Of a stretch of DNA of 7,929 nucleotides, positions 1 through 5,805 are shown piece after piece. Origin of the DNA: an uncultured Bacillota bacterium (lineage in GTDB: Bacteria > Bacillota_I > Bacilli_A > RF39 > UBA660); assembly GCA_945928335.1 (NCBI GenBank), contig CAMENK010000027.1, positions 1-7,929 on the forward strand. The letters run 5' to 3'. The translations under genes were made by a program, and so were the position numbers. Numbering within the stretch: the first letter of the stretch is position 1; the number at the start of each line of letters is the position of its first letter. The notes under the pieces were generated by a model, which saw only the letters and a program-made list of their open reading frames with translations, was not told the origin of the DNA and did not search any database.

Positions 1-6
1 AAATAA

Positions 7-387
7 TTACATTATACTTAGTATTCTTTTAGGTATTATTTTTTCTTCATCAATTGCTTCGATTGATTTTAATCTGTAATAATGTAATATTAAATCATTT
101 ATTTTTTTCCATTGTTCATTTGAAGGATGATGTTTACTTTTACTTATTTCTATTAAGATACAGTTTATTAAATAGTATATTTCATAGTTATTCATTTCTA
201 AATAGTTTAGAAATTGATGTGCTTCTGATGTTAAAATTGCACCATTATCAATTGAATTACTCCCACCATATTCTTTTTTTATACAATGATGAAATGTAAA
301 TTTACTGTCTTGTTTTACAGAAAATCCCATAAAACATTTATCAGTTAGTTCATATATTTTTACCATTCTTTTTGTTTTATGCTTCAT
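7..387 (-). CDS. Small HNH-endonuclease-like protein
   Basis: 126 residues. The centre carries an HNH-like (beta-beta-alpha metal) signature: a His-His pair (H33, H34) in FTFHHCIKKEYGG, an Asn (N48) in DNGAILT and a His (H57) in the helix AHQFLN. This matches the H...N...H order of HNH nucleases, where the first His is the general base, the Asn orients it and the last His helps bind the metal. The paired CxxC zinc ligands found in many HNH proteins are absent. The rest is a charged helical C-terminus with no recognised domain, and there is no signal peptide or membrane segment. The start is supported by AGGTGAT three bases before the ATG. The gene stands alone, divergent from the five-gene operon. 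It could be a nicking or homing-type nuclease or a degenerate relative; nuclease activity is inference from the motif. The stop codon is TAA at 7-9 and nothing further downstream is visible. Confidence 0.7.
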   Translation of the reverse strand: MKHKTKRMVKIYELTDKCFMGFSVKQDSKFTFHHCIKKEYGGSNSIDNGAILTSEAHQFLNYLEMNNYEIYYLINCILIEISKSKHHPSNEQWKKINDLILHYYRLKSIEAIDEEKIIPKRILSIM

Positions 388-438
388 GTGATCACCTAAT
401 ATTATTTTATCAAATATTCTTATTAATGTGTGTTTTTT

Positions 439-467
439 TTGACCTTTTTAACTTATAATGATAAAAT
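439..467 (+). promoter_or_regulatory. Sigma-70-type promoter of the five-gene operon, extended -10
   Basis: TTGACC (439-444) is a 5/6 match to the -35 box. It is separated by 17 bases from TAAAAT (462-467), a 5/6 match to the -10 box that is preceded by TGA, giving an extended -10 (TGn). Transcription would begin near 474 and leave a leader of about 35 bases before the ATG at 508. A TATAAT at 454-459 is also present but lies only 9 bases from the -35 box, so it is not the partner. The site falls inside the longer reading frame that opens at 430, which supports the inner start. Confidence 0.7.
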
Positions 468-496
468 TGATATAGGTAGAGATTTAATAATAAATT

Positions 497-503
497 GGGT
501 GAT
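497..503 (+). promoter_or_regulatory. Ribosome-binding site that decides the start at 508
   Basis: GGGTGAT ends four bases before the ATG at 508. No comparable site precedes the upstream in-frame ATG at 430, which also lies upstream of the promoter. Confidence 0.75.
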
Positions 504-507
504 AATA

Positions 508-999
508 ATGAATAGTTTATTGTTGATAATAGATTTACAAAATAGTTTTATAAATGAAAATACAAACAATGTACCTAATAATTTCAGTAATTTAATAATT
601 AAGAATAAATTTAATTATATTGCTTTTACTAAATTTGTAAATGATATTCATAGTCAATTTTATAAAATATTGGGTTATAAGGGTTGTATAAACGCTTTTG
701 ATAGAAGAATAGTTATTGATACAAAAAACAATAAAATATTTGAAAAGAGAATATATACAGCTTTTAATCAAGAGTTAGTACAATTTATAAAAGCTAACAA
801 TATTAGTATAATTTATTTGTGTGGAATAGATACAGATGCTTGTGTATTAAAAACAGCAATTGATTTGTTTGAAAATAATTATAATGTTAAGGTTATTGAA
901 GATTGTTCTATGAGTCATTCTGGAATAGAATTTCATGAATATGCTATTAAGATGTTAGAAAAATTGATAGGTAAGCAAAATATAGTTAAAATGTTGTGA
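508..999 (+). CDS. Isochorismatase-family cysteine hydrolase
   Basis: 163 residues, slightly shorter than typical family members (about 180-200). The three catalytic positions of the family are visible: Asp9 in LLIIDLQNSF, Lys80 in FEKRIYTAF and the nucleophilic Cys112 in CGIDTDACVLKTA, followed by the usual DCSMSHSG segment. The D-H-H metal site of nicotinamidases is not evident: the corresponding stretch reads FTKFVNDIHSQF. I therefore do not call it PncA. The family hydrolyses amides or vinyl ethers in the cytoplasm; the substrate here cannot be read from the sequence. The start at ATG 508 is chosen over 430 because GGGTGAT precedes it and because the promoter lies between the two. It is the first gene of the operon, 28 bases ahead of the metallopeptidase gene. 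The stop is TGA. Confidence 0.87.
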   Translation: MNSLLLIIDLQNSFINENTNNVPNNFSNLIIKNKFNYIAFTKFVNDIHSQFYKILGYKGCINAFDRRIVIDTKNNKIFEKRIYTAFNQELVQFIKANNISIIYLCGIDTDACVLKTAIDLFENNYNVKVIEDCSMSHSGIEFHEYAIKMLEKLIGKQNIVKML

Positions 1000-1027
1000 G
1001 ATGTAATTATAAAAGATAGGTGTCAGA

Positions 1028-1909
1028 ATGAGTGAGTATATAAATGAATTAAAATTTAAATATGGATATAGTGAAGAATTATCTGATTTTTTATCACAAT
1101 TACTTCCTGTAATAATTAATTATTATGGTGAAGAGTATAAAGATGTGATTCTTTCAGCTTTATCAAATTGTGAGATACATTTCCAAAGTAAGGATGAAGA
1201 TACAAAAGAATATCTAAATTCATATTTTGGAGTAAATAAAGAATGGGAAATGCCAAGTCTTGCTGGAGCATTTTATCATAATGAAGTAGATATTCGTAAT
1301 AATCAAGTTGTTGCAAAACCGATTGTGTATGTTAAAAGTGTTTATTATGGAATATATATGCCGTTTGATTTTAACAATGATAAACAAGTTAGTACTTTAA
1401 TTCATGAGATTTGTCATCTAATTAAAGGATATGGAAAATTAAAAAATGAAAATGGAAAAATAATTGATTCAACAGGATTGATGAAAGTTACCTATGATTA
1501 TAGTCAAGAAAATGGCATTTTAGATGAAAAGAATGATATGGTAGGCATAGAAGAAGCTTTAAATGATGTTGAAACAGCACAAATATTAGAAATGATGACT
1601 GGCAGAAAACAAGAAGTAACTGGATATAAAGCTGCTGGTTATTCTGCTACAAGACTATTGGAACATAGTGATCTTGCTAAAGAGATTAGAATATCACAAT
1701 TTCGCGGTGATGATAGTTGGATTAAATATCTTGGAGAAGAAGCAAGTAAATTATTGATTGAAAATTTTGATATTCTAGTTAATGCAATGTATATATCATT
1801 TAAAGATATTAATTCTAAAGCAAAAAGAGAATTACTTTATCAAAAAATGGCAAAAGCGCAGGAACTTATAGATGATTTTGTTGATAACTATTCTACTAAA
1901 AGACTTTAG
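1028..1909 (+). CDS. Putative cytoplasmic zinc metallopeptidase (HExxH, gluzincin-like)
   Basis: 293 residues with a clear zinc-protease signature, HEICH, at residues 126-130 within STLIHEICHLIKGYG. About 45 residues further on, GIEEALNDVETA (173-184) offers a Glu as third zinc ligand (E175 or E176) followed by Asp180. This resembles the ExxxD pattern of gluzincins such as thermolysin. There is no signal peptide or membrane segment, so the enzyme is expected in the cytoplasm. The N-terminal 100 residues and the C-terminal helical third match nothing I recognise. The start at 1028 has a GATAGGTG site just upstream. It is the second gene of the operon, with gaps of 28 bases before and 32 after. 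Peptidase activity is inferred from the motif. A structural or toxin-like role is possible and the substrate is unknown. Confidence 0.75.
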   Translation: MSEYINELKFKYGYSEELSDFLSQLLPVIINYYGEEYKDVILSALSNCEIHFQSKDEDTKEYLNSYFGVNKEWEMPSLAGAFYHNEVDIRNNQVVAKPIVYVKSVYYGIYMPFDFNNDKQVSTLIHEICHLIKGYGKLKNENGKIIDSTGLMKVTYDYSQENGILDEKNDMVGIEEALNDVETAQILEMMTGRKQEVTGYKAAGYSATRLLEHSDLAKEIRISQFRGDDSWIKYLGEEASKLLIENFDILVNAMYISFKDINSKAKRELLYQKMAKAQELIDDFVDNYSTKRL

Positions 1910-1941
1910 AAGAATTTAACAAATTTTTAAGAGGTGAAAAA

Positions 1942-2526
1942 ATGAAAGTACCATTGAGATTTCAAATTACAGAATTTGATTGTGGAACAGTTTCGTTATT
2001 AAATGCTTTCAGTTATTTATATGAAAGAGAAGAAATACCAGCTTTATTGGTCAAGCAGATTCATAAATATACATTGGATTGTTATGATGAAAATGGTAAT
2101 TTAGGAAATGGTGGAACAAGTAAAGAAGCAATTAATAAACTTACTTCTTGGATTACTAATTATGCTAATAATAATGATTTTGATGTTTTATGTGAAAGAC
2201 TAGTAGCAAATGAAGTATCTTATGAAAATATGATTAATTGTCTAAATAATAAAGGTGTTATTTTTGCAAGATGTTGGCAGACAAATGAACATTATGTAAT
2301 TATTACTAAAATTAAGAATAAAAAAGTTTACATTTTTGATCCTTATTATTTTGATAAATCATATTATGATAATGATAAACAAGTTAAAATAGTACTCAAT
2401 AAGCCATTTACACATAATCGTATTGTTTCATTAAAAAGACTTTTTTCAGAAACTCATAAGGATTTTTCGTTAGGGCCAATAGATGATCGAGAATGTGTGT
2501 TAATTAAAAGGAGTAATAAAAAATGA
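1942..2526 (+). CDS. Peptidase C39-like (papain-fold) cysteine peptidase
   Basis: 194 residues. The N-terminus reads LRFQITEFDCGTVSLLNA, with the C39 arrangement of an oxyanion Gln (Q8) six residues before the catalytic Cys (C14) in DCG. The partner His is H117 in EHYVIITKI and the Asp is D133 in VYIFDPYYF, which completes a papain-like catalytic set. C39 domains usually sit at the N-terminus of ABC exporters and cut double-glycine leaders. Here the domain stands alone, with no transporter or precursor peptide nearby, and lacks a signal peptide, so it is probably cytoplasmic. Stand-alone members of this fold also include acyl- or peptidyl-transferases, so the reaction is open. GAGGTGA precedes the ATG. 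The gene ends in TGA overlapping the next ATG (ATGA), which implies translational coupling with the MBL-fold gene. Confidence 0.8.
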   Translation: MKVPLRFQITEFDCGTVSLLNAFSYLYEREEIPALLVKQIHKYTLDCYDENGNLGNGGTSKEAINKLTSWITNYANNNDFDVLCERLVANEVSYENMINCLNNKGVIFARCWQTNEHYVIITKIKNKKVYIFDPYYFDKSYYDNDKQVKIVLNKPFTHNRIVSLKRLFSETHKDFSLGPIDDRECVLIKRSNKK

Positions 2527-3239
2527 AAGTAAGAATAATTGGATCAGGTAGTATGTGGACAAAGTTTAATAGTGCTTGCTATCTTATAGATGATAATATA
2601 ATGGTGGATTTTCCAAATGGTGCTTGTAAGTATTTATATAGGTTAGATATTAAACCTAGTACTATAGATTATATTTTATTAACACATTTTCATGGTGATC
2701 ATTATTTCGATATACCATTTTATATTTTGAATAAGTCTAAAAGTGAAAATAAGCCAGTTAGTATTTATTGTTCTAAAGAAGGTAAATCTAAAATTAAAAA
2801 ATTAGGTAAACTAGCTTTTCCTAATTCTTTTGAAGAAGCATGTAAAGCAACAAATCTAAAGTATAACTTTAATTATAATTTTAGAATTAATGATTATTTA
2901 GTTACTAAATTATTAGTACATCATGGTAGAATGAAGCCAGCATTTGGTTATATTTTTAATTATAATGGTTCTTATATTGGATTTACAGGGGATACTTCAT
3001 TATGTGATAGTGTTCTAATTATGGCAGAAAAATGTAGTTATTTATTTTGTGATTGTATGTTGAGTAAAGGAAATAATAAGCATCAAGGAATAGATAATCT
3101 AGAATATTTATCAAAGAAATATCCTAATTGTAAATTTGTTGTTAGTCATTTAGAAGATGATACAAGAGATAAATTAAATAAAATGAATTTTAATAATATT
3201 ATTGTTCCAAATGATAATGATTGTTATGATATAAAATAA
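2523..3239 (+). CDS. Metallo-beta-lactamase-fold hydrolase
   Basis: 238 residues. The MBL metal-binding motif is intact: HFHGDH at 55-60 (H55, H57, D59, H60), a His pair at 133-134 in LLVHHGRM, the bridging Asp157 in FTGDTS and a final His209 in VVSHLEDD. The length and the arrangement (MKVRIIGSGS start, TGDT motif) resemble the RNase Z-like and related small-molecule hydrolase branch. The family also includes lactonases, phosphodiesterases and thioesterases. The RNase Z exosite arm cannot be confirmed, so I give no gene symbol. No signal peptide is present, so it is expected in the cytoplasm. The ATG overlaps the stop of the C39-like gene, and its ribosome-binding site (aaaggag-like) lies in the end of that gene. 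It is the fourth gene of the operon, 20 bases before the membrane-protein gene. Confidence 0.85.
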   Translation: MKVRIIGSGSMWTKFNSACYLIDDNIMVDFPNGACKYLYRLDIKPSTIDYILLTHFHGDHYFDIPFYILNKSKSENKPVSIYCSKEGKSKIKKLGKLAFPNSFEEACKATNLKYNFNYNFRINDYLVTKLLVHHGRMKPAFGYIFNYNGSYIGFTGDTSLCDSVLIMAEKCSYLFCDCMLSKGNNKHQGIDNLEYLSKKYPNCKFVVSHLEDDTRDKLNKMNFNNIIVPNDNDCYDIK

Positions 3240-3259
3240 TTATTTAAGGGGAGTTATAT

Positions 3260-3688
3260 ATGAATAAGTTGTATAAAAAAATATATATGTTTATTACTTT
3301 TATATTTATGTTATTAACTTTAGTAGAGTTTGTTATTTATATTTTAAATGAAAGTAATTATTTTGGTTTTTATTATTTATTAATAAGTATTTTTACTGTA
3401 TTTATGATTATTGGGGTTAATCTTAATTATGCAAAAGCTGATAAAAAAATAAGATTAAGTAAGAGTATTATTATCATGTTGTTAACTTTATTTTGTAGTT
3501 TTCTTTTACCTAATCTTTTAAACGATTACTATAGTTATATAGATAATTCCCAAAATTATATTAAGCGTATTTATATGATGCTTAAATTTATTAAACCTTT
3601 AATTTCTATTATTTTAGTTGTTATTAGTGCTTTAGATTTTAAGCAAATTAATATTAGTAATTATAAAATCAATAATTATAATAAATAG
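3260..3688 (+). CDS. Small four-helix membrane protein of unknown function
   Basis: 142 residues with four hydrophobic segments at roughly 9-29, 36-56, 67-86 and 108-125. The short N-terminus is positively charged (MNKLYKKIY) and basic residues occur around 59-69 and 102-112. The tail is Asn-, Lys- and Ile-rich. I recognise no family and see no catalytic motif. A good ribosome-binding site (aaggggag) precedes the ATG. It is the last gene of the operon, 20 bases after the MBL-fold gene, and an intrinsic terminator begins 12 bases after its stop. Its last 57 bases overlap the end of the opposing membrane-protein gene. It may anchor the operon's enzymes, act as a transporter or give immunity; none of these can be shown. 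Confidence 0.75.
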   Translation: MNKLYKKIYMFITFIFMLLTLVEFVIYILNESNYFGFYYLLISIFTVFMIIGVNLNYAKADKKIRLSKSIIIMLLTLFCSFLLPNLLNDYYSYIDNSQNYIKRIYMMLKFIKPLISIILVVISALDFKQINISNYKINNYNK

Positions 3689-4132
3689 AATACTTATAGT
3701 TACCCATTTGGGTATTTTTTTTGCTAATTTGTCTGTTTTAGGTTTTAGGTATAAGTAAATTAATATTGTTCCTATACCCCATATTGTTGATATTTCTATA
3801 CTTATATATTTTCCTAAGTGAAGTGGAAGTCCTGTGTAATCCCATAGTTTTATATGATAAAGTAATTTTAAAAGTTCACCACCAATTAGTTCTAAGAAAG
3901 TTAATAAAATAAAAGAAGATATAAACATAACTAATATTTTTTTGAAATCTGGTTTTATTTTTTTATATTTATCAAATAAACTAAATATTAAACATATTCC
4001 TATACCATAAACTGGTGTATATGGGCCATACATAAAACCACTACTTGGATTATGATTAAAAATTAAAGAAATTATTATTTCTAGTATGTATCCAAGAACT
4101 GAATAAATTATAAAATTATTAAATATATACAT
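3632..4132 (-). CDS. PF06541-family (CmpB-like) integral membrane protein
   Basis: 166 residues. The signature of the putative ABC-transporter permease CmpB family (PF06541) is clear: SVLGYILEII at 11-20, GFMYGPYTPVYGIG at 32-45, TFLELIGG at 78-85, LWDYTGLPLHLG at 96-107 and an IWGIGTILIY helix around 118-127. About five hydrophobic segments run through it. Despite the family name, transport has not been established for most members, and no ATPase or binding protein is nearby. I chose the ATG at 4132 because GGTGA lies four bases upstream. An in-frame ATG at 4177 would add 15 residues but has no ribosome-binding site. The last 57 bases lie antisense to the preceding plus-strand gene, and the stretch coding for AKKIPKWV carries that gene's terminator. 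There is no space for a terminator of its own, so its transcript probably runs into the operon antisense. Confidence 0.85.
   Translation of the reverse strand: MYIFNNFIIYSVLGYILEIIISLIFNHNPSSGFMYGPYTPVYGIGICLIFSLFDKYKKIKPDFKKILVMFISSFILLTFLELIGGELLKLLYHIKLWDYTGLPLHLGKYISIEISTIWGIGTILIYLYLKPKTDKLAKKIPKWVTISILFIIIIDFIITNINLLKI
3701..3722 (+). terminator. Intrinsic terminator of the five-gene operon
   Basis: The stem TACCC (3701-3705) pairs with GGGTA (3710-3714) around an ATTT loop, followed by eight T (3715-3722). The stem is short but its central GC pairs and the run of T make it credible. It lies 12 bases after the stop at 3688. The same bases encode part of the opposing gene (the KKIPKWV region), so it must serve as both terminator and codons. 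Confidence 0.7.
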
Positions 4133-4232
4133 AAGTTCACCAATTATATTATGTGAAAGATATATGTAATTATTCATAAAGTAGTTGTTTTTTGTACTTT
4201 TTTATTATAAAATTAATTCAGGAGGGTAAGAT
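4133..4232. promoter_or_regulatory. Divergent intergenic region with candidate promoters both ways
   Basis: This region separates the minus-strand membrane-protein gene from the plus-strand thioredoxin-like gene. On the plus strand, TTGTTT (4185-4190), 17 bases and TAAAAT (4208-4213) form a moderate promoter with a very short leader. On the minus strand, TATAAT (complement of 4204-4209) overlaps it but has no convincing -35 box. The two genes are probably expressed from this shared region, but the exact boxes are uncertain. Confidence 0.35.
4137..4141 (-). promoter_or_regulatory. Ribosome-binding site that decides the start at 4132
   Basis: On the minus strand GGTGA is followed by ACTT and then ATG. 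The alternative ATG at 4177 is preceded only by AACTACTTT. Confidence 0.6.
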
Positions 4233-4673
4233 ATGAAGAAGTTTTTATCAAAATATGGAGTTGTAGTAGGTGTAGTTCTTGCATTAGGATTATTTATAGT
4301 ATTATCAGTTTTAATTAAAGAAGAGCCTATTAAAGAAATGAGTTCTAATATGGAAGAATGGCTTGCTGATACAGCTAGTGATGAATATGTAGTTACAGTA
4401 ATAGCGCAGACTACATGTAGTCATTGTATAAATTTCAAGCCTGTTATGCAAAAGGCTAATAATGAATACGAATTTAAATTATATTGGTTAGAAGCTGATG
4501 AATTAACTAATAATGATTATAATACTTTAACAGGTACTTATGATTTAGATGAATATAGTGGTACTCCATATACTTTTATAACAAAGAATGGGGAAGTACT
4601 TGATCATCTTTCAGGTGAAAGGGATTATGATACTTTAATTGAATTCTTAGAAGAAAATAATGTAATAGAATAA
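4233..4673 (+). CDS. Membrane-anchored thioredoxin-like protein (CSHC)
   Basis: 146 residues. One N-terminal membrane helix (about 9-28, after MKKFLSKYG) is not followed by a clear cleavage site, so the protein is probably anchored with its domain outside the cell. The thioredoxin fold is shown by a CxxC active site, C62-S-H-C65 in QTTCSHCINFKP, and by the conserved cis-Pro P112 in SGTPYTFI. The C-terminal KNGEVLDHLSGERDYDTLIEFL fits the last strands and helix. The expected role is thiol-disulfide exchange on exported proteins; the direction (oxidase or reductase) cannot be told. The CSHC pair differs from the CGPC of housekeeping thioredoxin. A strong AGGAGGG site lies six bases before the ATG. 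It is the first gene of the envelope cluster. Neighbours encode exported domains with Cys pairs that are plausible substrates (inference). Confidence 0.85.
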   Translation: MKKFLSKYGVVVGVVLALGLFIVLSVLIKEEPIKEMSSNMEEWLADTASDEYVVTVIAQTTCSHCINFKPVMQKANNEYEFKLYWLEADELTNNDYNTLTGTYDLDEYSGTPYTFITKNGEVLDHLSGERDYDTLIEFLEENNVIE

Positions 4674-4700
4674 GTTAATGAATAATTAACTTATTTATTT
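4669..4700 (+). terminator. AT-rich hairpin and T-rich tail after the thioredoxin-like gene
   Basis: AATAAGTTAA (4669-4678) pairs perfectly with TTAACTTATT (4686-4695) around a 7-base loop, followed by the T-rich tail TATTT. The left arm contains the stop codon (4671-4673). The stem has only two GC-containing positions at most and the tail is broken by A, so it may be a weak or partial terminator inside an operon, since the next gene starts only 38 bases after the stop. Confidence 0.5.
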
Positions 4701-4711
4701 TAAGGTGATGT

Positions 4712-5764
4712 ATGAAGAAGATTATGTATATTTTATGTCTATTTATTATTCTTATTATTTTAAAATATTATTTAGGTGATTATACAGTTAACTATAATAT
4801 TGATAAGTTTAATATAGAAGAAAAAGTATTAGATGGATATACTTATATTAAAATTAATTATGAAGATAATACTTTTGTATATAAATTTGATTTAAAGAGA
4901 GGTCTTAAAAGAAATAGAGTAGAATCTATTAAACTAAATGAAACAGATGGGTATTTATGTGTTATGCCTATTATTAAGAATTTAGATACTTATTTCTTAT
5001 GTTCTAAAGATGATGATTTGTTTACTTTGAGTACTTTAGATGTTTTGGAGGAAGTTAAGTTTAGTGAAGATATTGAGTATGTTAATAAATTAAATTATAA
5101 TGAATTTATATACTTATGGAAATATGATGGTTTTTATACTTTAAATAAAGATTTAGAGACTATAAATATTTTTAATAGTGATAGATATTCTAATGATTTA
5201 ATGTATTCTTTTGATAAGTATATTGTATTTCCAGTTTATGATAAAGAGTATTTATTTAGTGATTTTTATTTATTAGACATGAGTACTGGTAAATATAAGA
5301 CTATTAAGACTAAGTATTCTATAAATTATGATAGTTATTATGTAGGTAATAGAAAAAATAATATATATTTATTTGATAATAAAAATAATGTACTTTATGA
5401 AATTAATTATAAGAAGTTAAATGTTAAAGTTGTAGGGGATGAGATGAAAGGTTTTATAAAGTATGAAGGGAATAAGAAAAAGAGTGCTAGTTTAAGTGAA
5501 TATACTAATGATAAGATAACTTATTTTAGTGGAGAAGATTCATTTTTAGAAGTTAATAAAAATTATTATAGTTATGATGGTGATACTTGGATTAAATATT
5601 TTAGTGAAGAAGATATAGAAGTTGTTGGAAATGTTAATAATAATATATATTTTATTTATGAAGATAATTTATATAAATATAGTAATTCTAATGTATCTTT
5701 AATACTTCATTATTTTGAATATAATTTTAATAAGTCGAATATTACTTTTTGTTATAATAAATAA
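4712..5764 (+). CDS. Membrane-anchored beta-rich protein of unknown function
   Basis: 350 residues. One N-terminal hydrophobic helix (about 4-22, starting MKKIMYILCLF) directs export or anchors the protein. C9 does not sit in a good lipobox, so I do not call it a lipoprotein. The remainder is hydrophilic, very rich in Tyr, Asn, Asp and Lys. It is built from short alternating strands with recurring patterns such as DGFYTLNKDLETINIF, DFYLLDMSTGKYKTI and NIYFIYEDNLYKYS, suggesting a beta-propeller-like domain outside the cell. Cysteines occur at 83 and 97, a possible disulfide, and at 347. I do not recognise a family. AAGGTGAT precedes the ATG. The gene lies 38 bases after the thioredoxin-like gene and 40 before the LysM gene, probably in one cluster. 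A ligand-binding or wall-sensing role is possible but unproven. Confidence 0.7.
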   Translation: MKKIMYILCLFIILIILKYYLGDYTVNYNIDKFNIEEKVLDGYTYIKINYEDNTFVYKFDLKRGLKRNRVESIKLNETDGYLCVMPIIKNLDTYFLCSKDDDLFTLSTLDVLEEVKFSEDIEYVNKLNYNEFIYLWKYDGFYTLNKDLETINIFNSDRYSNDLMYSFDKYIVFPVYDKEYLFSDFYLLDMSTGKYKTIKTKYSINYDSYYVGNRKNNIYLFDNKNNVLYEINYKKLNVKVVGDEMKGFIKYEGNKKKSASLSEYTNDKITYFSGEDSFLEVNKNYYSYDGDTWIKYFSEEDIEVVGNVNNNIYFIYEDNLYKYSNSNVSLILHYFEYNFNKSNITFCYNK

Positions 5765-5775
5765 CATATTTGGGT

Positions 5776-5805
5776 TATTATCATATAATATTTTAGGTGA
5801 TAATA
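5776..5805 (+). promoter_or_regulatory. Possible hairpin covering the ribosome-binding site of the LysM gene
   Basis: TATTATCA (5776-5783) is the exact complement of TGATAATA (5798-5805). Pairing would bury part of the AGGTGAT site (5795-5801) and the first base of the start codon. The 14-base loop and the AT-only stem make chance likely in this composition. Confidence 0.25.
5795..5801 (+). promoter_or_regulatory. Ribosome-binding site that decides the start at 5805
   Basis: AGGTGAT lies three bases before the ATG at 5805. The longer frame opening at 5715 would overlap the preceding gene by 50 bases and has no such site. Confidence 0.7.

Noticed and set aside
54..299. Plus-strand reading frame of 81 codons
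   Set aside because: It lies opposite the HNH-like gene, has no ribosome-binding site and encodes a Leu/Tyr-rich sequence with no motif. It is an antisense shadow.
404..412. Extended -10 (TGATAAAAT on the minus strand) for the HNH-like gene
   Set aside because: There is no -35 box, and transcription would start at or inside the ribosome-binding site. It is too weak to list.
454..459. TATAAT as -10 for the operon
   Set aside because: It is only 9 bases from TTGACC and has no other -35 box at a workable distance.
430..507. Upstream start for the isochorismatase-like gene
   Set aside because: This stretch contains the promoter (439-467) and lacks a ribosome-binding site. The family alignment begins at the LLIIDLQ motif just after 508.
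508..999. Nicotinamidase (pncA)
   Set aside because: The catalytic D-K-C set is present, but the Asp-His-His metal site typical of nicotinamidases is not seen.
1116..1316. Minus-strand reading frame of 66 codons
   Set aside because: It lies fully inside the metallopeptidase gene on the opposite strand and has no recognisable content.
5715..5804. Upstream start for the LysM gene giving a hydrophobic N-terminus
   Set aside because: It overlaps the previous gene by 50 bases in another frame and has no ribosome-binding site, whereas AGGTGAT sits at 5795. I keep it only as an alternative.
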